From the NCBI RefSeq assembly GCF_011745145.1, contig NZ_CP050191.1, forward strand, positions 186,001 to 250,000: 64,000 bases of DNA, read 5' to 3'. A model generated the notes under the pieces. That model ran no database searches. It was not told where the DNA came from and was given only the letters and a program-made list of their open reading frames with translations. This document shows, in pieces, positions 18,852 through 26,656 of the stretch; the stretch's first letter is position 1, and each line of letters opens with the position of its first letter. A program made the translations under genes and the position numbers. The stretch is from Mycobacterium sp. DL440 (GTDB lineage Bacteria; Actinomycetota; Actinomycetes; Mycobacteriales; Mycobacteriaceae).

Positions 18852-19691
18852 ATGGGGGATCCATTCGTCGGAAGCGAAGCGGTGGCCTCGGGTGCCCTGA
18901 CGCGGCATGAACTGAGAACCCGATTCAGGGCCATCCATCGCGACATTTACGTCGCCAGAGGCACCAGGCCGACCGCGCTACTGCGGGCAAGGGCCTGCTG
19001 GTTGCGGTCACGGGGCCACGGAGTCCTGGCCGGATACTCCGCGTCGGCCTTTCATGGGGCGCGGTGGATCGACGCGAGCCTGCCCGCCTACGTCATCGAC
19101 AACAACAATCGCAGGCCGGCCCGAGGAATCGTCACCTGGGCAGACGCGATCGATGACGACGAGATCTGTTCGCTCGGGGATATCCGCCTCACCACGCCTG
19201 TCCGCACCGCCCTCGATCTGGCCTGCAAGTTCCCCGAAGACACGGCTGTCGCTGCGATCGATGCGTTGGCGAGGGCCACCCGCCTCAAGGTTTCTGACAT
19301 CGAACTGGCGGCCGAACGTCACTCGGGCCGAAAGGGCATCAAGCAGGCCCGCGCCACTATCGGGCTGGTAGACCCGGGGGCGGAGTCGCCGCAGGAAACC
19401 TGGTTGCGACTCTTGGTTGTTCGCGCGGGCTATCCGCGGCCGCAATCGCAATACCCGATCTGCAACGAGTACGGCGCGCTGATCGGTGAGGTTGATCTGG
19501 CGTGGCCGGAGGTGAAAATCGCCCTGGAATACGAGGGCGTTCATCACACCGATCCCGAGCAGATCCGTAAAGACATCATGCGGGTCGACGCGATGGTCGA
19601 AATGGGGTGGATCGTCATTCGGGTCACGTCCCGCGAGGGAGCCGCAGGGGTTCTGGGCCGGATCGCCAAAGCGTGGGCCTCGCGTGCGTAG
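18852..19691 (+). CDS. DUF559-type protein: AbiEi-like N-terminal region plus Vsr-like nuclease fold
   Basis: A 279-residue protein. The N-terminal half (GALTRHELRTRFRAIHRDIYVARG, then a second segment with IRLTTPVRTALDLACKF) resembles the DNA-binding and antitoxin-like part of AbiEi/type IV antitoxin-domain proteins. The C-terminal part has a Vsr/PD-(D/E)XK pattern: Glu 178 in SPQETWLR, Asp 215 in GEVDLAW and the pair Glu 226/Glu 228 in ALEYEGVHH. It is therefore a candidate nuclease or a relic of one. Function in mycobacteria is, to my knowledge, undescribed. ATG 18852 is preferred over one at 18813 because family proteins begin just before the DNA-binding region. No partner toxin is next to it. 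Its stop codon lies inside the downstream copy of a 46-bp repeat whose other copy lies just upstream of the start. Confidence 0.8.
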   Translation: MGDPFVGSEAVASGALTRHELRTRFRAIHRDIYVARGTRPTALLRARACWLRSRGHGVLAGYSASAFHGARWIDASLPAYVIDNNNRRPARGIVTWADAIDDDEICSLGDIRLTTPVRTALDLACKFPEDTAVAAIDALARATRLKVSDIELAAERHSGRKGIKQARATIGLVDPGAESPQETWLRLLVVRAGYPRPQSQYPICNEYGALIGEVDLAWPEVKIALEYEGVHHTDPEQIRKDIMRVDAMVEMGWIVIRVTSREGAAGVLGRIAKAWASRA

Positions 19692-19731
19692 CGCTGTGGC
19701 GGAAAAACGGTCGCGAAATCGCCCTAGCGCT
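19686..19731. repeat. 46-bp repeat, downstream copy
   Basis: Second copy of the repeat at 18765-18810. It overlaps the last codons and the TAG stop (19689-19691) of the DUF559 gene. AGCGCT blocks stand at 19690-19695 and 19726-19731. Confidence 0.8.
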
Positions 19732-19794
19732 TCACACGCGAGCGGATGGCCCCGGCAGTGGGGCGAAAGTGACAGGTGCGACGCGCGAGAGCGC

Positions 19795-20505
19795 CTAGCC
19801 TGCGAATTCCTTTGCCAGGCCGTCGATTCCGGCACGAATCGCGGCCAGGGCCTCGGCGCGGGCCTTGAGCTTGCTGGCCACGTGTGCGCCGGTGTTCAAG
19901 GTCGCCGCGGCCTCGGCGGCCACCTCCTGGGCGCGGGACAGCACCGCGCCCGCCTCGACGACCTCATCGAGCCAGCCGCCCGCAATCGCCGCGTCACCGG
20001 TGAAAACCGCCGCCATGGCGATTCCGCGCTGAAAAGCGGCGCGGGTCAAGCGCATCCGCATGATCTCGATGGCGGCGTTCGGCAGCGTCATCCCGATCTT
20101 CACCTCGTTGGCCTGGCACCGCGACGTCACCGCACCGACCCGGTGATCACCGGACAACATCAGGAACGAGCCCATCGCGATGGCATGTCCGGTAGCGGCC
20201 ATGATCACCGGCACCGGGAAGCTCAGGCACCGCACCGACAGTTCGAAACCGCCGGCGAGCATGCCCAGGGTTGCCGCGACGTCGCCGGACGAAAACACGC
20301 TCAGGTCGAACCCGCCGCTGAACACCTTCGAATTGCCGGCCAGCACCACGGCTTTCACCTCGCCGGCAGCCGCACTGGCCGCCGCCTGATCCAGCGCCGC
20401 GTTGATCTCGGCCTGCATCGCCGGCGACAAAGCGTTGACCTTGCCGTCGTCCATCGTGATCGTGGCCACGGCATCGTTGAGCTCGTAGCTCACCAGGCTG
20501 CTCAT
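19795..20505 (-). CDS. echA3: Crotonase-family protein (enoyl-CoA hydratase-like)
   Basis: A 236-residue crotonase-fold protein of the echA3 type by position. KVFSGGFDLSVFSSG forms the first CoA-binding/oxyanion loop, and VIMAATGHAIAMGSFLMLSGDHRV the second. The usual hydratase Glu pair is not evident in the expected place after AMGSF, so hydratase activity is uncertain and the reaction is unassigned. It may be an isomerase or hydrolase-type crotonase. In M. tuberculosis, echA3 directly follows recC; here about 2.8 kb of extra genes lie between them. Confidence 0.87.
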   Translation of the reverse strand: MSSLVSYELNDAVATITMDDGKVNALSPAMQAEINAALDQAAASAAAGEVKAVVLAGNSKVFSGGFDLSVFSSGDVAATLGMLAGGFELSVRCLSFPVPVIMAATGHAIAMGSFLMLSGDHRVGAVTSRCQANEVKIGMTLPNAAIEIMRMRLTRAAFQRGIAMAAVFTGDAAIAGGWLDEVVEAGAVLSRAQEVAAEAAATLNTGAHVASKLKARAEALAAIRAGIDGLAKEFAG

Positions 20506-20513
20506 CGCACTGA

Positions 20514-20541
20514 TGCTAGCGAGTGGGTGCTAGCGAGTGGG
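20514..20541. repeat. 14-bp perfect tandem duplication
   Basis: TGCTAGCGAGTGGG occurs twice back to back in the gap between the echA3 start and the end of the next minus-strand gene. It probably arose by replication slippage; no function is apparent. Confidence 0.75.
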
Positions 20542-20542
20542 C

Positions 20543-21394
20543 TCAGGCCCGATGACGCCTGCCGGAGCTTGTCGTCGGCTTGATCAGATCGGTCTCGGGA
20601 TCGTCATCGTCGTAATCGTCGTCGTCATCGTCATCACCGGCCTCGTAGCGGTCGCGCCAGCGGGACCGCAGCTCGGCGCCCAGCGCGTTGATGCGGTTGA
20701 TCTCCGTGCGCAGCTTCTGCTCGTCGGTCTCCTTGGCCGCGTACTGGAAATAGGTCAGCACGCCGCGCAACAACTCCAGCTTCTGCTTCTCCCGGCGGGC
20801 CTGGTCATGAGTGGTCAGCAGTTCCATGCGGTCCACCGGCGGCAGCGTCGCCCAATCGAGCACCGCGGTGTTGCGCAGCTTGCGTCCACTGGGCTTGCCG
20901 GGTGAGCCCGGCTCGTCGTAATAGGTGACCGCGCCGTCGAAACGAGACGCGATCGCTTCACCGAGTTGCTTGCGGTCCAGCGCCGAATCCCACACGATGC
21001 GCCACTCCTGCGACGGCGCCAGGTACGGGATCTCGGCGGGCAGGTTCAACGGCACGATGTCGACGAAGTTGTCGTCATACGAGCTCTCGTACTTGCCGAC
21101 GGTGGGTGGATTCGCGAACTCGAACCGCAACCCGTACGCCGGGCGTTGACCGTAATTGCGGACGACGAGCTCCACCAGGTGCCAATCGGCACTGCTCGGC
21201 TCCATGAACATCGACACGTTCGGCTGGGTCAGCTCGGCGCGTCGGTCCCTGGCCTTCAGATACTGTCGCCACGCATAGATCAACGCGATGACGATGACGG
21301 CAATCGCCACCCATGCCGCGAGCGCAGTCCATGCACCCGGTTCGAAACTAGCCAACTCACGCCCCCGCTCCGTGACTGAATCGATGATCCCCAC
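20543..21394 (-). CDS. Membrane-anchored protein with poly-Asp C-terminal region
   Basis: About 283 residues, in the place of Rv0633c in M. tuberculosis. One N-terminal membrane helix (residues about 22-43, ALAAWVAIAVIVIALIYAW) is followed by a cytosolic region with a KARDRRAEL linker, a beta-rich central part (YGQRPAYGLRFEF, FVDIVPLNLPAEIPYLAP) and a helical segment near residues 180-240. The tail contains about 13 Asp residues in a short stretch before a basic end (SGRRHRA). No catalytic motif is visible. GTG 21394 and TTG 21397 are both possible starts and neither has a good Shine-Dalgarno. Confidence 0.8.
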   Translation of the reverse strand: MGIIDSVTERGRELASFEPGAWTALAAWVAIAVIVIALIYAWRQYLKARDRRAELTQPNVSMFMEPSSADWHLVELVVRNYGQRPAYGLRFEFANPPTVGKYESSYDDNFVDIVPLNLPAEIPYLAPSQEWRIVWDSALDRKQLGEAIASRFDGAVTYYDEPGSPGKPSGRKLRNTAVLDWATLPPVDRMELLTTHDQARREKQKLELLRGVLTYFQYAAKETDEQKLRTEINRINALGAELRSRWRDRYEAGDDDDDDDYDDDDPETDLIKPTTSSGRRHRA

Positions 21395-21466
21395 CAAGTG
21401 GGTATATCACGGACATTCACCGCGGGCAGCGGTCCGGCTCAGCAAACTTCGGTCAAACGAGCGTTC

Positions 21467-22456
21467 TTACGAGGCGACGGCGGTGAGAATGTCGCGCTGC
21501 ACCGGCACGGTCACGGGGGTGTGGACCAGCCGCTCACCGCGGGCCAGCCATTCGGCGTCGGTCCATTCGATACGCGCGGGCAGTCGCCGCCAATAGTGCG
21601 GGTGCGAACGCAGGTACACCTCGACACTGGCGTGCACCTTGGCGTCCAGCGGCGCCCGGCACCGCCCGATCGCCGGCGCGGTCCCGGCCAGGGCATCGAG
21701 ATCGGTGGGGCAGGCGCTGTGATCGTGAACCCGTAGCCCTGAGGAAATGGCCCCGTCGAGCATCCAGTCCAGAGCAATGTCGGCCAGCGGCCAGCACGCG
21801 CCGGTGCCGCCGATGACATCGCCGCGGGTTCCCCGGAACCAGACTTCGTCAACTCTCTCGCTGTACCGCATGGTCCGGCGACCGCCGTCGACCGCCACCG
21901 CGTGCCGACCGGACTCCACCGTCGGCAGCGGACCCACGTGGTGCTTGGCGCCCGGGATGGCCGTGGCATTCCACAACCCGAGGAACTGCACCGGCACGGC
22001 CGGATCGCGGTCACCGAACAACTGGGCCGCCAACACCCTGATCTGTCGCCAGTCCTGGGGCGTGCGCGCCGTGCGGGGCAGTACATAGGTGGCAAGCGCG
22101 TAGTCCAGTACGTCATCGGAATGAGCCGGCAACAAGCCGACCGTACCGAGCAACGTGGCCAGTTCACCGGCGCGATGGCCGCCCTCCCCGCCGCCGAACA
22201 CGAAGATGCGATCCCCGGGATCCCACGCATCGCCGAGGAAGCGGTAGGCCTCGGCGATGGCCGCCCGGGCTTCGCCGGCCGAGTCGCCGCGGCGGCTCGG
22301 CGTGATGCGTCTACCGTGCAGCGTGGCCGTGCCGCTGTGATACCAGGTCAACTGATCGGTGTCGTCCAGCAACCGAAACAGCATCTCGGTATTCGACGCG
22401 TCACGGAGCCCGGGATATTCATCTGTGTGGTCGAAGCACAGCACGATGTTCTTCAC
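21467..22456 (-). CDS. DUF2235 (Tle1-like) alpha/beta hydrolase, probable pseudoenzyme
   Basis: A 329-residue protein of the DUF2235 family, whose members include type VI phospholipase effectors. It begins VKNIVLCFDHTD, the conserved first strand (usual form CFDGT). All three positions that align with the catalytic triad are changed: the GFSRGA elbow reads GGGEGG (Ser to Gly at about residue 90), GVWD reads GLWN (Asp to Asn at about 163) and the GVHSDVGGG segment reads GTRGDVIGG (His to Arg at about 211). So the fold is probably kept while lipase activity is lost. GTG 22456 follows a G-rich stretch and is preferred to TTG 22480. No effector or secretion genes are adjacent. Confidence 0.75.
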   Translation of the reverse strand: MKNIVLCFDHTDEYPGLRDASNTEMLFRLLDDTDQLTWYHSGTATLHGRRITPSRRGDSAGEARAAIAEAYRFLGDAWDPGDRIFVFGGGEGGHRAGELATLLGTVGLLPAHSDDVLDYALATYVLPRTARTPQDWRQIRVLAAQLFGDRDPAVPVQFLGLWNATAIPGAKHHVGPLPTVESGRHAVAVDGGRRTMRYSERVDEVWFRGTRGDVIGGTGACWPLADIALDWMLDGAISSGLRVHDHSACPTDLDALAGTAPAIGRCRAPLDAKVHASVEVYLRSHPHYWRRLPARIEWTDAEWLARGERLVHTPVTVPVQRDILTAVAS

Positions 22457-22696
22457 GGCGACCCCCGGCGGGACTGTCAACTACTGCTCAACTGATGCTG
22501 ACCAATACTTTGCCGGGTCTGCGGGCTGGTGTCCTGAGTATTGCACTACTCGAATCGCGCAAAACGGTACGTAGTTCCCCTTGCAACCGCTTGAGCTACG
22601 AAATCCGTGGCAGGAGGACCGTTATAAGGCGCAACTGCCCCGTTGATTGATCATGAATTCAGTGGATTCCGCACTTGGCGGAACTGAAACGATTCA
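22457..22696. other. Intergenic region with no recognised gene
   Basis: This 240-base gap separates the DUF2235 gene from glyoxalase II, both on the minus strand. It is less GC-rich than its flanks. I see no open frame with coding character, no tRNA and no clear terminator hairpin. Confidence 0.5.
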
Positions 22697-23422
22697 TCAG
22701 CCGCCCATCAACATGCGCCATTGCTCGAGGTTCGACGCCCGATACACGTAGTTGCTGCGTCTGACTTCGTCGAGCGGAGCGCTCGGTTCCTCCGAGTACC
22801 AGTGCCCGGGGAACACGGTCGGGTCCCCGGGCAGCTGGGCCAGCGCCTGCAGGCTGCGGAACATGTCGTCGACATTGCCGCCGGGAAAGTCGGTGCGCCC
22901 GCAACCATCGAGGAACAACGTGTCCCCGGCGACCAGTCGGCCCTCCAGCAGGAAGCACTGACTCCCCGGGGTGTGGCCAGGGGTGTGCAGTAGCTCGATC
23001 TCCACCGCGCCAATCGCGACCTTGTCGCCGTGGACATGTGAGGTCAACTCACTGGGCGCGATCCCGGTGACCTTCGAGACCCAGTCGGCCTCGTGGGTGT
23101 TGACGTGGACCGGCACGCTCTGGCGCTCCAGCAGTTCGGCGAGACCCTTCAGGGAGAAGCCCGCCATCGTGCCGCCGACGTGGTCGGGGTGGTGATGGGT
23201 GACCAGCACCCCGGAGAGGTGCATGTCGTCGGACTCGAGCACGTCGACGAGGTCGTTGGCTGCGTATGCCGGGTCGACCACCACGGCGTCGCCAGTCTCG
23301 CGGTCGCCGATCAGATAGGAGAAGTTGCGCATCTGCTGGGCAATCGGGTCGCCGGCCGCATAGTCGCGGCCCGACAACAACTGCCGGAAGTACAAGCGGT
23401 CTGCAACCTGGGGCTCGGACAT
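22697..23422 (-). CDS. MBL-fold hydrolase, glyoxalase II-like
   Basis: A 241-residue metallo-beta-lactamase-fold protein in the position of Rv0634c (annotated glyoxalase II). The metal motif THHHPDHVGG (HxHxDH type) lies near residues 75-84, with HTPGHTPGS and GDTLFLDGCGRTDFPGG further on, as in glyoxalase II and persulfide dioxygenase-like proteins. As mycobacteria use mycothiol, the substrate is likely a mycothiol or other thioester rather than S-lactoylglutathione. ATG 23422 is clear. It is divergent from nsrR. Confidence 0.88.
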   Translation of the reverse strand: MSEPQVADRLYFRQLLSGRDYAAGDPIAQQMRNFSYLIGDRETGDAVVVDPAYAANDLVDVLESDDMHLSGVLVTHHHPDHVGGTMAGFSLKGLAELLERQSVPVHVNTHEADWVSKVTGIAPSELTSHVHGDKVAIGAVEIELLHTPGHTPGSQCFLLEGRLVAGDTLFLDGCGRTDFPGGNVDDMFRSLQALAQLPGDPTVFPGHWYSEEPSAPLDEVRRSNYVYRASNLEQWRMLMGG

Positions 23423-23511
23423 GTGCCAAGCCTATTGCGGCTCCGTACGGGCATCCCTGCAGGTCCAAAAACCGCACGTCATGGAGTGTTTGACCCCACA
23501 CCGATAAAACT

Positions 23512-23526
23512 CGCATCAAAAATGCG
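23512..23526. promoter_or_regulatory. NsrR-like operator
   Basis: CGCAT-CAAAA-ATGCG is a perfect 5-bp inverted repeat with a 5-base spacer, ending 14 bases before the nsrR start. It resembles the ATGCAT-type half sites of NsrR operators in Streptomyces and fits autoregulation of nsrR-hmp. Confidence 0.55.
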
Positions 23527-23540
23527 CAATTACTAGCGTC

Positions 23541-23999
23541 ATGGCCATGCACCTCACCCGGTTCACCGACCTAGGACTGCGCACGCTGATGCTGCTGTCC
23601 GCCGGTGAGTCGCAGGAGCAGCGCATCACCACTCGCACCATCGCCTCAGGCGCCAACGCGTCCGAGCATCACGTCGCCAAGGCCGTCTCCAAGCTGTCCG
23701 AACTCGGCATGGTCCACGCCCGGCGCGGCCGGGTCGGGGGACTGGTGCTCACCGATGCCGGGCGCAACGCCTCGATCGGCTGGCTGGTGCGCGAACTCGA
23801 AGGGGACCGCGAGGTCATCGAATGCGGCGGGGATTCCCCCTGCCCGCTGATCGCAGCCTGCCGGCTACGCCGGTTGCTGGCCGACGCGAAGGAGGCGTTC
23901 TATCGCGAACTCGACCGCTACACCGTCACAGACCTGACGGCGGACAACCGCCTACCGATCGTTCTGCAACTCACCACCCCTGAAAGGAATCCCCGATGA
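23541..23999 (+). CDS. nsrR: Rrf2-family NO-sensing repressor, NsrR type
   Basis: A 152-residue Rrf2-family winged-helix protein. The three cysteines are spaced as in NsrR (Cys 95, 101 and 107; C-x5-C-x5-C), which bind a [4Fe-4S] cluster that reacts with nitric oxide. It begins MHLTRFTDLGLRTL, the family start, at a second ATG (23547); the upstream ATG at 23541 adds two residues. It overlaps the flavohemoglobin gene by four bases (ATGA), so the sensor and the detoxifying enzyme are made together. The inverted repeat upstream supports autorepression released by NO. Confidence 0.92.
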   Translation: MAMHLTRFTDLGLRTLMLLSAGESQEQRITTRTIASGANASEHHVAKAVSKLSELGMVHARRGRVGGLVLTDAGRNASIGWLVRELEGDREVIECGGDSPCPLIAACRLRRLLADAKEAFYRELDRYTVTDLTADNRLPIVLQLTTPERNPR

Positions 24000-25231
24000 C
24001 CGTCACCAGCCCCGAGCCGTCTGCGGTACGCGACGAACTGGAGCCGCAGCACGCCGAAATCGTCTCCGCGACATTGCCCCTCATCGGCGCGCACATCGAC
24101 GAGATCACCTCGGAGTTCTACCGCCGGCTGTTCGCCAACCACCCCGAACTGCTGCGCAATCTGTTCAACCGCGGCAACCAGGCGCAGGGAGCCCAGCAGC
24201 GCGCGCTGGCGGCGTCGATCGCCACGTTCGCCACCCACCTGGTCAACCCCGACCTGCCGCACCCCTCGGCGCTGCTGGCACGCATCGGTCACAAGCACGC
24301 CTCGCTGGGCATCACCGCCGACCAGTACCCGATCGTGCACGACAACCTGTTCGCGGCGATCGTCGAGGTACTGGGCGCCGACACCGTGACGCCCGAGGTT
24401 GCCGAGGCCTGGGACCGGGTCTACTGGATCATGGCCGACACCCTGATCGCGCTGGAGCGCGACTTGTACGCCGGCGCCGGCGTGGAACCCGGTGACGTCT
24501 TCCGGCGGCTGCGCGTCGTCTCCCGCGTCGACGACCCGTCCGGTGCCGTCCTGGTCACGGTGCGCGCCGGAGAGCCCGTCAACTTCGTTGCCGGACAATA
24601 TGTCTCGGTCGGCGTCACGCTGCCCGACGGAGCCCGCCAGCTACGTCAGTACAGCCTGGTCGGCGCACCCGGGTCCACCGACCTGACGTTTGCGGTCAAG
24701 CCCGTCGACGCCGTCGCGGACCAGCCCGCCGGCGAAGTCTCGTCCTGGATCCGGGCCAACCTCTGCATCGGCGACCTGCTCGACGTGACGCTGCCGTTCG
24801 GTGACCTGTACACCGGCGCTCGGCCCGACGGCCCCCTGGTGCTGGTGTCGGCGGGCATCGGGATCACGCCGATGGTCGGCATCCTGGAATTCCTGACCGC
24901 CGAGGCGCCCGACAGCCACGTGCGGGTCCTGCATGCCGACCGCAGCGACAGCGGCCAGCCGCTGCGCGAGCGTCAACACGAGCTGATCGACGCGCTGCCC
25001 AACGCGAGCCTCGACCTCTGGTACGAGGACGGCGTCACCGGCGGTGCCCCCGGCGTGCACGCCGGACTGCTCAAGCTCGACGGGATCGAACTGTCCGCCG
25101 ACGCCGCGTACTACGTGTGCGGCGGGGCCGGATTCGTCGAGGCGGTCCGCGCACAGCTGAATGGCCGCGGAATCGCCCACGAGCGGGTGCACTGCGAGCT
25201 CTTCGCACCCAACGACTGGCTCCTGGACTAG
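23996..25231 (+). CDS. hmp: Flavohemoglobin, nitric oxide dioxygenase
   Basis: A 411-residue flavohemoglobin that converts NO and O2 to nitrate. The globin domain covers about residues 12-155 with the proximal His 101 in HKHASLGI. The FAD domain carries RQYS at 217-220, and the NAD(P) domain has GIGITPM at 287-293. The C-terminal CELFAPNDWL stretch is the usual end of the family. It is co-transcribed with nsrR through the ATGA overlap. All key residues are present, so an active enzyme is expected. Confidence 0.95.
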   Translation: MTVTSPEPSAVRDELEPQHAEIVSATLPLIGAHIDEITSEFYRRLFANHPELLRNLFNRGNQAQGAQQRALAASIATFATHLVNPDLPHPSALLARIGHKHASLGITADQYPIVHDNLFAAIVEVLGADTVTPEVAEAWDRVYWIMADTLIALERDLYAGAGVEPGDVFRRLRVVSRVDDPSGAVLVTVRAGEPVNFVAGQYVSVGVTLPDGARQLRQYSLVGAPGSTDLTFAVKPVDAVADQPAGEVSSWIRANLCIGDLLDVTLPFGDLYTGARPDGPLVLVSAGIGITPMVGILEFLTAEAPDSHVRVLHADRSDSGQPLRERQHELIDALPNASLDLWYEDGVTGGAPGVHAGLLKLDGIELSADAAYYVCGGAGFVEAVRAQLNGRGIAHERVHCELFAPNDWLLD

Positions 25232-25276
25232 CCGACCAGGTAAAACAGCTCCCCGGCGGCCGCGTTGACCTGCGGT

Positions 25277-25306
25277 TTGGTTTGGCTGCCGGGGAAGCTG
25301 TACCCT
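25277..25306 (+). promoter_or_regulatory. Possible promoter for tRNA-Thr
   Basis: TTGGTT (25277-25282), an 18-base spacer and TACCCT (25301-25306) resemble a SigA promoter, 34 bases ahead of tRNA-Thr. This is a motif match only. Confidence 0.35.
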
Positions 25307-25339
25307 CTTTAAGGCCCCGCAGCTACGGCAACGGGACAC

Positions 25340-25412
25340 GCCCCCTTAGCTCAGTCGGTAGAGCGTTTCCATGGTAAGGAAAAGGTCAACGGTTCGATTC
25401 CGTTAGGGGGCT
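25340..25412 (+). tRNA. thrT: tRNA-Thr (anticodon GGT)
   Basis: This 73-base cloverleaf has a fully paired acceptor stem (GCCCCCT with AGGGGGC), a D arm GCTCAGTCGGTAGAGC, an anticodon loop with GGT at 25373-25375 and a T arm with GGTTCGATTCC. CCA is not encoded. It heads a tRNA-Thr/tRNA-Met pair placed as in M. tuberculosis. Confidence 0.96.
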
Positions 25413-25451
25413 CGGTGGACGAGCAGGCGGTGCGCCGACTCGCATCATCGG

Positions 25452-25525
25452 GGCGGTGTAGCTCAGCTGGTTAGAGCGCACGACTCATAATCGTGAGGTC
25501 GGGGGATCGAGTCCCCCCACCGCTA
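25452..25525 (+). tRNA. metT: tRNA-Met (anticodon CAT)
   Basis: This 74-base cloverleaf pairs GGCGGTG with CACCGCT (one G-U pair at the end) and carries CAT at 25486-25488 in a loop closed by CACGA/TCGTG. The fully paired first base makes it an elongator rather than an initiator tRNA. It lies 39 bases after tRNA-Thr. Confidence 0.95.
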
Positions 25526-25571
25526 CTGGAACATCAACAGCAGAGCGTGATTTTAAGCAGGGAGAACTGAC

Positions 25572-25739
25572 GTGGCGTCGAGTACCGACGTACGGCCGAA
25601 GATCACTTTGGCGTGCGAGGTGTGCAAGCACCGCAACTACATCACCAAGAAGAACCGCCGCAACGATCCCGACCGGCTCGAGATCAAGAAGTTCTGCCCC
25701 AACTGCGGCACCCACCAGCCGCACAAAGAGTCGCGATAG
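25572..25739 (+). CDS. rpmG: Ribosomal protein L33 (zinc-binding type)
   Basis: A 55-residue L33 of the large subunit that starts at GTG 25572 behind AGGGAGA. It begins [18 protein letters not shown] and contains two CxxC pairs, CEVC near residue 14 and CPNC near residue 43, the C+ form that binds zinc. It is short enough to be missed by length filters. It lies directly between tRNA-Met and hadA, with 10 bases to hadA, and probably shares their transcript. Confidence 0.95.
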
Positions 25740-25749
25740 CCAAACGCTC

Positions 25750-26214
25750 GTGGCTCTATCGTCAAACATCGTCGGGATGCACTACCGGCATCCCGAGCAT
25801 TACGAGGTCGGACGCGAAAAGATTCGCGAGCATGCGATCGCGGTAAAGAACGACGATGCGTTCTTCCACGACGAGGCTGCCGCGGCTGAGCTCGGCCACG
25901 ACGCACTGCCGGCGCCGCTGACCTTTATCAGCATCTTCGGTTACCAGGCACAGTGGGCCTTTTTCGAGTGGGCCGACATCGGTATCCAGGACGCTCAGAT
26001 CGTCCAGGTCGACCAGGAGCTGAAGTTCCTCAAGCCGGTCAGGGCCGGAGACAAGCTTTACTGTGACGTGTACGTGCATTCCGTACGCAAGGCGCACGGT
26101 ACCGACATCATCGTGACCAAGAACATCATCACCGACGACAAAGGTGACGTGGTCCAGGAGGCTTACACGACCCTGGCCGGGCGTGCGGGCGACGGAGAAG
26201 AGGGTTTTAACTGA
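25750..26214 (+). CDS. hadA: (3R)-hydroxyacyl-ACP dehydratase subunit HadA
   Basis: A 154-residue hot-dog-fold subunit of the FAS-II dehydratase, which removes water from 3-hydroxyacyl-ACP during meromycolate elongation. It pairs with HadB, which supplies the catalytic residues. The N-terminal FAS1-DH-like part reads NIVGMHYRHPEHYEVGREKI. The start is GTG 25750. Its stop overlaps the hadB start by one base (TGATG). Confidence 0.96.
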   Translation: MALSSNIVGMHYRHPEHYEVGREKIREHAIAVKNDDAFFHDEAAAAELGHDALPAPLTFISIFGYQAQWAFFEWADIGIQDAQIVQVDQELKFLKPVRAGDKLYCDVYVHSVRKAHGTDIIVTKNIITDDKGDVVQEAYTTLAGRAGDGEEGFN

Positions 26215-26642
26215 TGGCGCTGCGCGAGTTCAGTTCGGTGAAGGTCGGTGACACGCTTCCGGAGCGGGTGATCCCGCTGACCCGTGGAGATCTGGTCAAC
26301 TACGCCGGCGTGTCCGGTGACCTCAACCCGATCCACTGGGACGACGAGATTGCCAAGCAGGTCGGACTCGACACCGCAATCGCCCACGGCATGCTGACCA
26401 TGGGCCTCGGCGGCGGCTACGTCACCGCATGGGTCGGTGACCCGGCAGCGGTGACCGAGTACAACGTCCGGTTCACGGCCGTCGTGCCCGTCCCCAATGA
26501 CGGTGTCGGAGCCGAGATCGCCTTCAACGGTCGTATCAAGTCCGTTGATCCCGAGGAGAAACTGGTCACCATCGCCATCTCGGCGACCGCAGGCGGAAAG
26601 AAGATCTTCGGGCGCGCCATCGCGACCGCGAAACTGGCGTAA
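26214..26642 (+). CDS. hadB: (3R)-hydroxyacyl-ACP dehydratase catalytic subunit HadB
   Basis: A 142-residue MaoC-like catalytic subunit shared by HadAB and HadBC. The hydratase-2 motif GDLNPIHWDD places the catalytic Asp at residue 36 and His at 41, the positions known in the M. tuberculosis enzyme. It overlaps hadA by one base and is followed by hadC after 14 bases, with AGGAG before hadC. Confidence 0.97.
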   Translation: MALREFSSVKVGDTLPERVIPLTRGDLVNYAGVSGDLNPIHWDDEIAKQVGLDTAIAHGMLTMGLGGGYVTAWVGDPAAVTEYNVRFTAVVPVPNDGVGAEIAFNGRIKSVDPEEKLVTIAISATAGGKKIFGRAIATAKLA

Positions 26643-26656
26643 GGAGTTCTCCGACC

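Noticed and set aside
18852..19691. DUF559 gene as an AbiE-type antitoxin
   Set aside because: No AbiEii toxin gene is adjacent, and the C-terminal part looks nuclease-like instead.
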